This document shows positions 30,915-42,606 of a stretch of DNA of 64,000 nucleotides, piece by piece. The DNA comes from Neopestalotiopsis rosae. Lineage: Eukaryota > Ascomycota > Sordariomycetes > Amphisphaeriales > Sporocadaceae. Under the pieces are notes generated by a model, which saw only the letters and a list, made by a program, of their open reading frames with translations, had not been told where the DNA came from and did not search any database. Each line of letters begins with the position of its first letter. The stretch's first letter is position 1. Where the stretch lies: the NCBI GenBank assembly GCA_023078685.1, contig JALGAS010000007.1:1798001-1862000 (forward strand). Direction: 5' to 3'. The position numbers were made by a program, and so were the translations under genes.

Positions 30915-32236
30915 ATGCAAGTTTCGAAGTTGACAACAAAAGAGGCGTCGAGCAGCAGCATCAACGTATTCAGCATCCAGTCTTTCACGTACTTCAATTC
31001 CTTGCCTCAAAGCTATGCAGTCAACATGGAACCCATAGAAGGACACGATTGCAATCGCGGTCCCTTGCCGCTATCTATGGATTACATTTGCTTCTTGAAG
31101 CATGCAGTAGGCTTATCAGACGATATGCCACTGCCCCCGGTGGTGGCCGCGGCGGCCGAAAGAATCAACCAAGTATCCGGAAGCAACGAAAGCCAAGAGA
31201 GCTACGAGGACGATGAAAGCGCGAGTCTCCCAGACTACGAGAGCGAAGATGAACACGAGGATCATCACGAACACGCGAGCAGTAATGAGAACGAGAGCAC
31301 CGAGGAACAACAATGTAATGCACAACACCAGCCAGACATATCGAGCTGTCCATATCCATCAAGCGGCAGCGATTTCGACGAGGTATGAATCATCCGATGA
31401 TTGGGATCGAACAAGCGACTTAAACTAGTTTCCAGAATCGCAAACACTGTCCACTCACAGAAACGCCTCAACCAGAGGGAGTAATATATAAGATCGATTC
31501 TGAAGAGTTCTTGTCCGACTTTGAACACCTTTTTGACGTGGAAGAGTCACACAATATCGCGGGCGGTCTGATCGTAATCGCCAAAACAGCAGAGGCCAGC
31601 TTGGCTTATGCTGATAAAGCCTACAATTCTGCAGACCCTAGCAAGAGTTTGATTATTTGGACAGATGCATCGTGGCTTCAGAAATACCCGGAGCGACTTG
31701 CTTGTGCGGCCAGCACTCTAAGGAAAGACCCATCTAAAGGCACATTCCACGACAGAATCACCCTGATGAGAGGGCCCCTAGGCGCACCATACGAACTTTT
31801 TGGGATACGCCAAGCGTTACAGGTTGCAATGCGCTATCAGGCTGGGCATCGCGAGGTTGTAAAATTATTCACGGACTGCCAAACGGCGATGAAGGTGATC
31901 TTGTCGACACGGAAGGACTTCGACCCAGACGTAGGCGCCCTGCTCAAAGAGATCGGTCGCTTGAGCAAAGAATTGGTTGAAAGGGGCAGTCGACTGGAGC
32001 TCCATTGGTGCAAAGCGCACAACGGTGTGCCGGAGAACGAACGGGTGGATACCCTCGCCGCGTTGACCAGACGGGCGTTCCAGTCGCACCGATTCCATCG
32101 GGCCCCGAGCCGGATGGAATACGAGGCCCTGCCAGACCTCGAGCATGATCTCCTGCTTGACGGCAGGGAGGAAGCGCAACGAGCGCTGAACAAGCTCAGC
32201 TCGTCGCACGTTTTTGAAGGCCGGAGGCTTAGGTGA
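30915..32236 (+). CDS. stand-alone RNase H-like protein, probably retroelement-derived
   Basis: Two exons, 30915-31382 and 31436-32236, 422 residues if the ATG at 30915 is used or 385 from the ATG at 31026 (MEPIEGHDCNRG). The 53-base intron has GTATGA and TTCCAG ends and joins codon to codon (FDE to NRKHCPL). The N-terminal half is acidic and low in complexity (YEDDESASLPDYESEDEHED). The C-terminal half has the RNase H order of acidic residues: SLIIWTDASW (Asp), YELFGIRQALQVAM (Glu), VKLFTDCQTAM (Asp) and LHWCKAHNGVPENERVDTLA (His and Asp). This is the type found at the end of LINE-like retrotransposons. No reverse transcriptase is nearby. An intact frame plus an intron suggests a domesticated host gene. 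Confidence 0.72.
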
Positions 32237-33702
32237 CGAGGGGGGAGTTTTGTCAGATGATGCTGTCAGAATACATTTAATATAAAGACTGCTGTTCAAG
32301 CATTTCTCTCTTATTCAATTACTTCTCTTATGCTTGTTTGGTTCTTCTATGAACCGTTTTCTTCTCCTTTTAGTATTTATCTGTTTCTTTAATATTTGCC
32401 TTATTCTAAATATTTGTCTTGTTTAGGCACTTCTCTCCTATTATCTCTCTGCTTTTGACATACAAGTGTTCCGTCTGATCGTTTTCACTTGATTCACCAC
32501 AAGTAACTCTCATATCGTGTTTCGTCCAGAGTTTATGGGATTCGTCCCATTGTGTTGTGCTGATCGCTGTGTCTGAAAGGCATATTCAGACTACAGACGA
32601 CCAAATTTGCTACACTCGCGTGAGTTCACCAGTGACTCTAATACTGCGGTGTGCTCAATGGTTCAAAATAAGGTTTGGGCTGCATCTAAACCATGACTCT
32701 AGAAGTCATTCCGAACAAGACTAGAAAGGGCGATTCAAAAATACAAGAGACTAATGGAGAAGTGATGAGTCGCATACGTGGTGGTCATACACATGAGCAC
32801 GTGCTGGTCTGGCACTCAATTGGCTCCAGTATGCAGCCAAAAATCTGGGGAAGCTTGGAGCTTTGCCGATCTTGTGCATGATCAGCCAATCGTCGTCGAT
32901 GACCCAAAATTTGCCACTCGGTGACCGGGCAGTCAAAGCTCCCAAGTCTCTCTGGTCTGTGCTCGTTCCCCGCTTTTGAGCCAGCGGTCCTTTTGTCCAA
33001 TGACAGCTGTCCAAGCTCCAACAACGGGACGAATTGAGCGAATCGGACGCGTCGGATTAATTCTCAAGAAAAATTGGCTTTGCGGCCGGCGATTGGCAAG
33101 CAAAAGGCGACGCCCCGAGCCGACCGATCCTACGCCCAGCAGCAGCAGCAGCTTTGGTGGTGACAGGCGAGAGTCGAGAACGTACATTACGCCTACACAT
33201 TTGGACCTACTCCCCGTCCACCCACCCCAATTCTTCCCCAATCCCATCCGACAGACACGTAGGTGGGTGGCATAACTTACTTTCTGGCTTTTGCAGCAAG
33301 TGGTTGTTTTGGGTGCTGGGGTCGTACGACATCATTTATTCTTGAAGGGTGGAAACCTTAAGATCATATGTCGATGACCGCCCAAGTGTAACACTGGCCC
33401 TCGATCTTCTCCCCGCTCGTACGCATATTTCCATCTGCATCATACGATCGACGCACCTGCTCGCCACTGTCATGTCTAGCAACGACATTTGATCGTGAAT
33501 GAATGCGACCGACGAGTCCTCAGTATCACCAAGACAGCGAAACGCTTTTCCTCGATTCCGACCCTACAATTGACGCACGCGAGACTCGATAGCGTACGAC
33601 TCCAACAGCCTCTCCATTCTGTATCATCACCCACTTCTCAAATTCAACGCTTCAACTTTTCCTGCCCATCTTTTTGGCCTGCGCCCTGTAACCAACGACA
33701 AG
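32237..33702. other. intergenic, 1.5 kb
   Basis: 3' flank of the RNase H gene, then the pyrimidine-rich leader of the PRELI gene. Open frames at 32693-33345 have no domain. No gene seen. Confidence 0.6.
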
Positions 33703-34428
33703 ATGGTTCTCACGCACACGACCAACCACAACTACTCCCACCCGTTTCCCACGGTGACCCTCGCCTTCTTCCTACGATACTATTCTCCCCAGCTCAACCC
33801 ATTCTCGAGCCATGTTATGTCTACCGATACCATCTCGTCGCACATTGACCCAGAGTCGGGTCGATTGTACACCACACGGCTGCATCTGAAAAAGTCCCGT
33901 ATGCCAAGTGCCGTTGTCAAGCTCTTGCCCACGAGCATTACCGGCGGTGGTGGAGATAAGTCTAGCTTCGTGCTGGAAGAAAGCGTCGTTGATATCAAGG
34001 AAGGGTGGATGACTACGCAAAGTCGGAACCTCAACTTTACTGGTGTGCTCAGTGTGACGGAGCAACAACAATACTCGGCGACTCCTCCGGAACAGCAAAG
34101 AATCGGACCCACGAACGTGTCTCGGGCCACCTCCCCTAGTACCTACGTCACCACTACCTTTTCCTACCGCTCCAGTCTTGGTGGTCGCAAAGTCGCCCAG
34201 GAGACCGAGGAGTCTGGCCCTTCGCGATTTGGCGGTTGGATCTCGGGCTGGGGAGCCAAACGTATCCAGGGTAGCATCGAATCCATTGCCTCGAACAAGA
34301 CCGATGATCAGCTGATCAAGTCCCGCGATGGCATGAAGCTAGTTCTGGAACGTCTGCGGTCGAACGGTGTCATGGCGACTCTACGAGAACTAAGGCGCAG
34401 CCAAGGCAAGACCACATTTGACGTATAA
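33703..34428 (+). CDS. PRELI/MSF1 (UPS-type) mitochondrial lipid-transfer protein
   Basis: Single-exon protein of 241 residues; ATG at 33703. The PRELI/MSF1 domain covers about residues 1-175: NHNYSHPFPTVTLAFFLRY, NPFSSHVMSTDTI, GRLYTTRLHLKKSRMP and EGWMTTQSRNLNFTGVL. In yeast such proteins (Ups1-Ups3) sit in the intermembrane space with Mdm35 and carry phosphatidic acid or phosphatidylserine between mitochondrial membranes. The C-terminal tail is helical and basic (DGMKLVLERLRSNGVMATLR). Which UPS paralogue it matches cannot be told by eye. Intact. Confidence 0.85.
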   Translation: MVLTHTTNHNYSHPFPTVTLAFFLRYYSPQLNPFSSHVMSTDTISSHIDPESGRLYTTRLHLKKSRMPSAVVKLLPTSITGGGGDKSSFVLEESVVDIKEGWMTTQSRNLNFTGVLSVTEQQQYSATPPEQQRIGPTNVSRATSPSTYVTTTFSYRSSLGGRKVAQETEESGPSRFGGWISGWGAKRIQGSIESIASNKTDDQLIKSRDGMKLVLERLRSNGVMATLRELRRSQGKTTFDV

Positions 34429-35352
34429 GAACTTGTGGGAGTGCAAAAATCTGCTCGCCAAATGCATGTTGTCTATGACGGCACATGGGAAGAGCTGCGA
34501 GCAGATTCGTTCTCATGGCTCACGGGACGGACAGCATATAACCAAGTTTGACGAGAGGGTGGGAGGTCACTCATTGTGTACAAGCGCTAGTCACAGTTTG
34601 ATGATGTACGCCGTTGTATACTATTTTTATTGGGATTTATTCTTGATCAGCATGGCGTTTAGGATTGGAAAGGAGGCAAGGACCTCGGCGAGGAACAAAA
34701 ATTGGCCCGGATCAGCAGGCGTCGATTGAATGGAAACGGGCACTGCGGCAGAAGATTGTCGGCGGCATCAACAGGTCTCCTCTCATGTACTCATACGAAG
34801 CTTGTACACATTGTATCAGATTGCTCACTGGCAACTGAAAATAAAAGGAATTCATGAAAATTGTAATTGTGTCTCGCCAGATTGTTCAAATGATTTGACT
34901 CTGTCAATGCTCCAATAATTCTCTCCACGTACAGGTCTCTTCTTTGCTGCTTTGTAATTATGCAGGTATGTTATATTTGGACGGAGCCTTGGAAGCTCTC
35001 TTGAATACGTGGTGCGGATTGGAACCAAGTTTAACCGCAACACTGAGTTCACCTTGATGCTAACTGCAAGCGCCGCCTGTCTCCATCTTGTGCTGGCTGA
35101 ATGGGACCGCAAACAACGGCGGGTGGGGCTCCACTAGATTCCGGTGTGAACACCAGCTTCCGCCCCTAAAACGCCAAACACCTCCCGGGCTAACACCAAC
35201 ACACCACCACTACACCAACTAAACCAGAAGAACGCCACGCGTGAAACAGCAGAGTTTACCAGGCGGCAGGATTTATCACTGATTTTAATCTAGTCCAACT
35301 CCTTGAGCTCAATCGATATTGCTTGTTTCATTCGCCCTGCCTGGTCTTGAGT
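34429..35352. other. intergenic, 0.9 kb
   Basis: 3' flank of the PRELI gene and promoter of the zinc-finger gene. No gene seen. Confidence 0.6.
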
Positions 35353-36363
35353 ATGGCAACCACATCCGACATTCGTCGTGTAAGTCGCACTTCAAATCAG
35401 CCAGTCGGAATTTCTCTCCCTGGGCTGGCCCAGCTCTAGAAAAGAGGACTAACGAAACACCCGAGCAGGCGAGCGACGAGGAGCTGTCCGGACCCGACTC
35501 GCCTCAATATGATGTCGACATGGATGAAGATGATGAGCACGAAAGTTTCATGGGGCATGACCGGACGCAGGCTACATTTGCGCATATTGAGTCCACGCGG
35601 ACAATGACTGCCGAGGAAACGGAGAAATGGAAGTTAGTAATCCGCAGACCACAGCAATGGGATGACGAGCAACATCAAATCGTGTACTGATCATTATAGA
35701 CGTTCTGGCCACAAGCCTGGCAACTACATTTGCCCCGAGTGTGGCAAGGGTCTCTCGAGGATCGACTCACTCACGCGGCACCGCAGGTCAAGACATCGTG
35801 TTGGACGGCAGTACTTTTGTCGCCTCACGGCGTGTAGAAGACAAACATGGGGATTTGGGCGATTCGATAATTATCGCCGCCATATGGAGACCTCGCACGG
35901 AGTCATAATTGAGCCAAATGATATGGAAGAGCGACGTCTCGCTTCTCGCGAGCCCCCAACTTCACAGCAACTTGGCCAGCCCAGCTTCGTGCCAGAACCT
36001 GCCCAAGCAGCGCAGGCCGAGAAACGAGGGACCTATCTCTGCATACCACTCCCCTCAATTTCCACCAGCCAAGATGAGCGACGCAAGGTCAGCATTCCGC
36101 AGACGGTTCCCAAGCTGCCGGAACTTTTCGGCGAAGATGTTTCCCCGCCTCCAACTTCTGCTTTGTTCGGTTCTCTACGACCTATCGTTGAAGACCTTCA
36201 ATCGTTGGACAAAGACGAGCTGGTACGAAGATTGCGCATAAAGACAAAGGAATGCGAAGAACTCCAGCAGCGAAATCGAATCTTGATCGCGGAACGAGAC
36301 GAGTATCTGGAAGCACTCAAGATGTCCGAAGAATTAAGAGGAGTCGAGCTAAGCACTGGCTAG
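35353..36363 (+). CDS. C2H2 zinc-finger protein with C-terminal coiled coil
   Basis: Three exons: 35353-35379, 35469-35632 and 35700-36363 (284 residues). A short first exon (MATTSDIRR) joins ASDEELSGPDSP, then ETEKWK joins RSGHKPGNYICPECGKG. Donors are GTAAGT and GTTAGT. One canonical finger is YICPECGKGLSRIDSLTRHRRSRH; a second, looser one is YFCRLTACRRQTWGFGRFDNYRRHMETSH. Before them is an acidic block (DVDMDEDDEHE). The last 50 residues form a likely coiled coil (DELVRRLRIKTKECEELQQR). It is probably a DNA-binding regulator acting as a dimer, known type but unknown targets. It is convergent with the P450 gene 187 bases on, so a link to the oxygenase cluster is possible but unproven. Confidence 0.85.
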
Positions 36364-36549
36364 AGTTTGATTCTCTGCCATTAACAAACGTGTATATCAG
36401 AGTTCTTGCGAGTCTATTTTGGGTATCTAAGATCCAAAGCGTCACAAGCCTATCCGACACGTTGTATATCTTGAAGCCAGTTGCATTCATTTCTCATCAG
36501 CAGAATTCTTGCTCCTCCGCATCGCAGTATAATCTCTCGGCTTGGTCTT

Positions 36550-38260
36550 TCAATCCATCGTTACCCGGACACCTTTACTACCATCATAGGCCAGCGGGAT
36601 AAACATGTCGTGGTCATATCGAACGTCTCTCTCCGTCGTCTCGAATAGTCTCATTTTCGGCCATACGCGAAGGGTCAAGGCTGCAACAAGCAGATGGAGC
36701 TCGCATAATGCAAGACTGTCAGAGTCAGCACAAATTCAGCCAATCGAGAACGTTTCACTCACTTCATGCCTATACATGCGCGGCTACCCCTAGAAAAGGA
36801 CAGCATTTGCTTCTCAAGCTCTTTGTTGCGCTCCATGTTTTCATCGAGCCACCTCTCCGGAACAAAAGCGTACGAATCGGGCCAGACGCTCTCATCGTGG
36901 TGACTAATGGCGGTTGACATTCCAATGGCGTATCCTTTGGGAATCACGTACTCGACGTCGACGGCTTTCCCGCTCCCTTTAGGGGTCCATTGGCCGCGGT
37001 ACAACAGATTCTCCTCCGTTGGAACTCGCGAAGTTCTGGCAGATACACCATATGACAATCTCAACCCTTCCTGGATCACCGCTCCCAGATAAGGGAGTTT
37101 CTCCAGATCTGTCCATGTTGGTAAACGTTTGGGGTCCATAACCACGGTGTTGAGCTCCTCAGTCAGCTTGGCCAGGATCTTCGGCTTTGTCAAGACGTGA
37201 TAGGTGATGACAGTGACGGTCCAGCTTGTAGTTTCCGTTCCAGCACTCAGCACAGCGGAAGCCTCATCCGAGAGTCGCACAATAGACTTCTCTTGTTCCG
37301 GCATATCCGAATCCAGCAATGAACCAAAGACAGTTGGGCGGTCGTGCACCGTGTGCGCTTTGTAGTCCTCTTTGGTGCTCTTGACCTGAGCGGGAATATC
37401 AGTTTGCAGCGTTTTGATCAGTAGCGCCATGCCATCGGACATGTACTTGGTCAGCCAGGGCGCTGCCAGAGTAGCATGCTTCAAGAATGGGAAGAAGCGA
37501 AAGATGTAGACGGTCTGCAAGAAGGCGTATAGACTGGCGCGGTAGTTGGGCTCCCAGGTCTCCTGAGCAAGGAAACCGAAAGACTCGCCGAATGCATAAT
37601 CGGCGATCGCATCAGAGGTGAAGCACGAGTAGGCCATTGTCACATCGATAGGTTTACGACGGCCGCTCTCTAGTAGCAGCTTGTCACACAGGCGCTGTAC
37701 TAAGTCTTGCAAAGATGGCTCAAGTTTGGCGATCTGAGCTCGGGAGAAGAACTTGGCCAGAGGTCCACGGCGTAGTCTGTGCAGTTCATGGTCATAGGTT
37801 GCGAATCCAGAAAATTCCATGGCCGAACCGCTGACCTGGTGACGAGGCTTGTCACGCTTTCGTCCACCCACTGCGTAGATTTCATCGATAAACGCATTGT
37901 CTGCGCAATGCACCTCGTCAGGGCTAATGCGCACAATGGGACCTATTGTCCCGCATCGTCAGTCTCTCTGCTCCCATTTCACAAGAGAGCTGGCAACTTA
38001 CCATATTTATCGTGCATTTTCTTGATTTGCTGCGTGTACCGGCCGAACCTGACCGCATCATAGTAAAACTCGGGCAAATAACTGGCAGCTGCGAATTTTG
38101 GACCCGGGATTCGGCTGAGCGGATGCAAAGGCGAGATGTTCCATAGCGCCAGGGCGATTCGGTAACCAAGCCAGAGACCGAGCAGGACCAATGCATTCTG
38201 TGCCGTGAAGTGCGCCGTCACGTCGGCCGGAAGATGTCCGGACAAGTCTGCCGTCGCCAT
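36550..38260 (-). CDS. cytochrome P450 monooxygenase
   Basis: Three exons: 38260-38002, 37942-36763 and 36715-36550 (534 residues). The joins restore KYGPIVRISPDEV and the haem loop FSRGSRACIGMNLALCEL. An N-terminal membrane anchor lies at about 23-42 (LVLLGLWLGYRIALAL), then the hinge PLHPLSRIPGPKF. I-helix AGTETT at about residues 320-325, K-helix E-x-x-R in VIQEGLRLSYG, haem Cys at about 476. The last exon gives WPKMRLFETTERDVRYDHD and ends VRVTMD. It resembles fungal P450s of the trichodiene-oxygenase-like group that hydroxylate secondary metabolites on the endoplasmic reticulum; the substrate is unknown. It stands at the left edge of the oxygenase cluster. Confidence 0.93.
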
Positions 38261-39769
38261 TGCGGGAGCAGCCGTGAGGTGATCCGCAAGTCACAGTATC
38301 CGGAAATCTGGGAGGCCAAAATTCTGGCAAAACTGAAAGATATAAATCTTTTTTTCCAAGGTGCAATACTTTGCGACCGGGTGCAGCAGTTCCTTTTGTA
38401 TTCCATGCAGGCCACCAATCATCCACTTCTCGTACATGAAAGGAAACATTATTCATCCGAGTATCAAGTCCGATTCTTCCAATCAGATCATCGCCGTTTT
38501 CAAGGGATACAAGGTGCCCCAGCTGTTTCTGTCCATAAGACATGGGCAATCCATGTGTCTCCAGCGAATGGTGCTGCTGCAAATGCCGTATGTTCTCCAT
38601 TGTTGACAACCACGTTGTCTTTTGTAACCCACCGAGCCCCGCTCTTCTATAATTCACGTCTAAGTGTCATAGCGTTTGGTTGCCTTTGCGAAGGTGTCAT
38701 CCTAAATTAAAAGCAGCAATAACATATCCGCTGGTTTCGCCAATTGAACTCAATAAACACTCGCCACAAGCGCTTTCGAGAGATATCCATGATCCCCATC
38801 AAGTGGCACTGGTGGTTTCCAATATTGGCGATTTTCTTCAGCGGACCAGACCCTTGTCTTTCAGATAACGCAAAGACGCTTGACAGCGGCACAGCACCCT
38901 CGGCACCCTGGAAATGAGCCCATTCCAGCGAAAAGACTCCACTAACGGTCTGGAGTTACCAGTCTTGCCAATGGCCCAAGCAGGAAATGGAGGGTAAGAA
39001 AACTTTTGTGATGAGCGTCGGAATTTCCCATGATTGGGGCAGACCGCCGTCAAATCAGATCAGGCCCGAAATATCATGTCTCCTGATATTCGCAATTCAT
39101 CAAGCTGTGGATCGTCGCTGTGTTTGGCGTAGAGTTGCGTTTACGTAATGAGCTGTAATACAGTCAATCGCACACTGAGCGGCAGCAGAAAGAGCACTGG
39201 GACTTGGGCTGTGCAATGCATCCAGGTTAACCACAGGCTGCAGCTTGAAAGTTGGCTGACGAAGTTCCAAAAGTTTCGCCCTTGATTTGCTCAGCAGTCA
39301 TTATTGCAAGATCAATGGATCCTCTGCAAGGAAATGAGTGCCCATACTCTTGTCATTGGGGCCAGGATCCAACAGCAAGTCTGTAAGAAATAGCCATTAT
39401 AATTTTGTGCAAGCTGATCATAGTCTAGGTGCGGCATCAGTCATCTTAACCATTCCCAGACACTATTAAGGCCCATGTCATGGCTCATGTCGTCCCGAGT
39501 TTATAGTCTTCTGCGCACGTCTGCAGAAGCGCCTGCATAGTAGCTGTGGGTTTCATCTGTAAGACCCATGTCTAGTCAAATGCTGGCGGCTTTCCCGGAC
39601 TGTGACACTCGAATTAAATAACTGAGGCTTACTTCCGCTTCAAGGGTATAGGGCTGGAGTTGAAACCCGCAGGCTGTGGCCAGTCGGTCATAATCTCGCC
39701 GTAGTTCCTTTGATAGGACCATGAACCGTGGTTGCCAGATTCCTACCCTTGCTCCCATGATGCTGCGGT
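38261..39769. other. intergenic, 1.5 kb
   Basis: Upstream of the P450 gene and downstream of the START-like gene. Open frames at 38058-38710 on both strands overlap the P450 first exon or its leader and have no domain. No gene seen. Confidence 0.6.
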
Positions 39770-40408
39770 TTAAAGGCTTTCAACGTACTTCTTCAAATCT
39801 AGGCCTTGCTGGTCGAAAGCAGCTTGCAGCTGAGACTTGAGCGTCAAGACCAGCGGGGTCCCAACTCCAGCATAGTACGTCTCATAAGAGACATATCTCG
39901 TCTTGCCGTCTCCCGCATCCGTCAAGATGTTGGGGTGCTCGGCCGGAGCGAAAGAAGGGCCCAGGGCGGGACTAAACATCCAAGTGTTCATCAGGTACCC
40001 AAAACTGCCGTCGTCCTGCAGCACGGTTAGGGTCTCGTCACTCGTCGTGTTGATGAGCGGGACCAGGCCGCTGGTGGTGAACGTCATGGGCATGCCGACG
40101 TAGACGTCCTCGGGCGTCTGCTGCACGGCGGGCGGGAGCGTGACGTTGATGACGAAGGAGTTCCAGACATGATAATTTTGGAAGTCGATCAGGGTCTCAT
40201 AAATGGTCTGGGCGGATGCGTCAATGATGAGTTCTGTGCATGCCATGAAGACGGCTCCCTCGCTGCCGTAGGTTGGTGTGGGCAGAGTGGTCAGTTCGTC
40301 GTCAGGACAGTGGAGTGATGCCCAGTCGACGTCTGCGTCGCGTTTGTCTGCTGCCGCTGTGAGGACAAGCAGGGCGAGCGATGGCCACCACCACTGAGGG
40401 AACATCAT
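39770..40408 (-). CDS. secreted START-like (SRPBCC) protein
   Basis: Single-exon protein of 212 residues; two adjacent ATGs at 40408 and 40405. A signal peptide is at residues 1-20 (PQWWWPSLALLVLTAAA). The mature part has the SRPBCC helix-grip order: TELIIDASAQTIYETLIDFQ, NYHVWNSFVINV, VGMPMTFTTSG, GKTRYVSYETYYAGVGTPLV and the long C-terminal helix LTLKSQLQAAFDQQGLDLK. Such folds bind hydrophobic ligands and some act as cyclases; secreted forms occur in fungi. Its position between P450 and non-haem iron oxidase genes suggests ligand binding or catalysis in the same pathway, which is inference. Confidence 0.7.
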   Translation of the reverse strand: MMFPQWWWPSLALLVLTAAADKRDADVDWASLHCPDDELTTLPTPTYGSEGAVFMACTELIIDASAQTIYETLIDFQNYHVWNSFVINVTLPPAVQQTPEDVYVGMPMTFTTSGLVPLINTTSDETLTVLQDDGSFGYLMNTWMFSPALGPSFAPAEHPNILTDAGDGKTRYVSYETYYAGVGTPLVLTLKSQLQAAFDQQGLDLKKYVESL

Positions 40409-41086
40409 GCGATCGTGCGGTTATAAGAAGAAGTGAGTCGTAAACTGACACAAGAGCTGAGCCGTTGGGACAAAAGCATATCAAATACTTGAACCCGCTG
40501 AACATCTTGTTGACATCTTGCCCCATACAGGGTCCATATCCCTTTACGTCAGAGGCGACTCAACGCACGAATCATGTGGGCAATTTCGTACAGAGACGTT
40601 GAAGTTGTAATGTGGACATGGCACTATTGAACGTATACGCATCTGAAGCTCGCTTGGCGGCTTGGAGAATCCACAGAAGAACCAGGGAGTCTGGCATTTC
40701 AGCTGGTCGGTACCCCTGCAGCTCCTCGTACCGAGGCGCCGGGAAGAATGGTGATCCCCGCTAAAGCTGAATGGAGGTTACAAACCGTACTATCGAATTA
40801 CAAGATCGTGCGATTATACTCAAATTAGGTTAAACGGGAATCTGATCTACACACGACGTTGATGCTTGAAGCAAGAGAACGCACCAATGGTATGCATCGC
40901 CGTATCTAAAAGTGGTAAACATGCCGTCCCGTCTTGCTCTGAGCATTGTCCTTGGGGGTGAGCTTTGCTCCGCTGACGTATCCATACTTAGCTCCGAGAA
41001 AATACAAGGAGACGATTGAGAAGATTGAAGCTTGAATATTATGTTCTTAATACCAGACTATATCCGAGATACGTGGATATCCTTCA
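40409..41086. other. intergenic, 0.7 kb
   Basis: Promoter of the START-like gene and 3' flank of the CmcJ-like gene. No gene seen. Confidence 0.6.
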
Positions 41087-41971
41087 TCAGTCATACAAGA
41101 CAATGCACCGAACCTCGATACTCTGTCTTGATTCCTCGTCCTTGTAAGTCTGATCTTCAAACGCCGAATGCAAGGCCCTACGCGCTACCAGCTCATCCGA
41201 ATCGAAGCACTTGATCAATAGGACTTCGTCGGGCCTGAGTTGATGCTTGAAACACCATTGATGGGCAGGATTATGCCTGACGACCCATTGCTCCCCTTTG
41301 TAACCATCTTCAGTCATTTCAGCAGCCACGAGATCTTCATCGGGCACCGATCGCGAGTCCGCGACTGCCACGGGATCCTTGCGGATTGTCTTGATCGGGC
41401 GCCATATATTGATGATCTGATATCTCTTCTTCACCAGTTGGTCGGCTTCGTCTGGTAGTTCCCATCGGAGCCGCAGCTCGGCTCCCTCGTAGGACTGGTC
41501 GACGTGCGTCTTGGTGACGGGGCCACGGTTGGCCAGGTTTTTCAACCCGAGATGGTGCCAGTGCGTAGGTCCTCGTCTCACTTTGTGATTGAAGATGTGG
41601 ACCCGTGCGGCTCCAGTGACTTCTTGCAGAAGCTGGACGCACTCGGGGTAGTAGACTTGTGTAATCTTTACATCGTCAAGAAAGTCCTTCTCGACACTCT
41701 CATGGGAGTGGTACTGAAAGCCGTGGCGATCAAGCGTGTATTGGTCTTCTTCGCCACTGACATCCGTTATCACAAAGTTGTGACCTTTGTGCGGCCGCTC
41801 GTTGGTAATGCGACCCTTTCCGATAACAATGGGCGTCGGCCGCGAGCCGTCACCCGGGTCATCCCAGTAGTTCAGTGTTGTCGCCACATGATGTTTCTCG
41901 TGCTTGGCGTCTAATGTTAATGAAGACCGCTGGGACGACTCTTGAACAGCAGTCGACGTTTTCGCCTGCAT
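41087..41971 (-). CDS. CmcJ/AsaB-type non-haem iron oxidase
   Basis: Single-exon protein of 294 residues; start MQAKTSTAVQESSQ. The family order is clear: VATTLNYWDDPGDGSRP, then RGPTHWHHLG, VTKTHVDQSYEGAELRLRW, RYQIINIWRPIKTIRKDPVA and RRALHSAFEDQ. Expected Fe(II) ligands are His156 and Asp158 (HVD) and His268. This fold includes CmcJ of cephamycin synthesis and fungal hydroxylase/desaturase AsaB, which act on secondary metabolites. The substrate here is unknown. It is transcribed away from the next oxygenase with a shared 635-base promoter, which suggests co-regulation. Intact. Confidence 0.9.
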   Translation of the reverse strand: MQAKTSTAVQESSQRSSLTLDAKHEKHHVATTLNYWDDPGDGSRPTPIVIGKGRITNERPHKGHNFVITDVSGEEDQYTLDRHGFQYHSHESVEKDFLDDVKITQVYYPECVQLLQEVTGAARVHIFNHKVRRGPTHWHHLGLKNLANRGPVTKTHVDQSYEGAELRLRWELPDEADQLVKKRYQIINIWRPIKTIRKDPVAVADSRSVPDEDLVAAEMTEDGYKGEQWVVRHNPAHQWCFKHQLRPDEVLLIKCFDSDELVARRALHSAFEDQTYKDEESRQSIEVRCIVLYD

Positions 41972-42606
41972 TATCGCAACGATGATGATCTAAGGTAGTG
42001 TGTGGTGTTGATGGTTCAAGACTGCAGCATTGGGTTTGGCGAATTAGGACGAGTGGCCACGACACGCTGGCTTGGCTGGCAACACATCTGCCGTCAATCT
42101 ACGTTGCCACTGGAGATCCGAATGAGGATTGCTTGAACACGGAGATATTTACCGCCCATATTATAGCGACCGATCGTCCGAGGCGTCTTGCGCTCCGGCT
42201 GGGCAGTTCGTTATCAATGCACTTCCCCCTCTTTTCCGCACCCACTTGTGTTGCTCGAGATATGGGCTTCGGGAATAGTGACGATACATGGTCTATCGAA
42301 TCTGAAACATGCAGTTCCAAAGTGCGCGTGGTTTCGGGACTTTAGCCGGATTGGCCAGGATAAAGTCATGTGTGGCGGCATGCTTTGATGCTGTGTATTG
42401 GCAATATGCAGATGAAGCTCGAGAGGGGAAGCTATCCTCGGCATCACGTCTTCTCAACACTGACTAAGTCATAGCGACGAAGAGAATGTGTGTGTATAAG
42501 ATGATCTGCTCGAAGGGTTACAAGCGATGGAATTTACTGGTAAAAAAGAGATCATTATCAATTCGAACCATCATTCATCATAGTCAGTTTCTAGATACTT
42601 GTCAAT
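41972..42606. promoter_or_regulatory. bidirectional promoter between two iron oxygenases
   Basis: A 635-base divergent region serving the CmcJ-like and 2-oxoglutarate oxygenase genes. It contains several CGG/CCG triplets (for example near 42173-42200 and 42345-42352) of the kind Zn2Cys6 factors use, but I see no clear palindrome. Confidence 0.4.

Noticed and set aside
38058..38710. Long open frames on both strands over the P450 first exon and its upstream region
   Set aside because: They overlap the real first exon in other frames or extend into its leader, with no domain.
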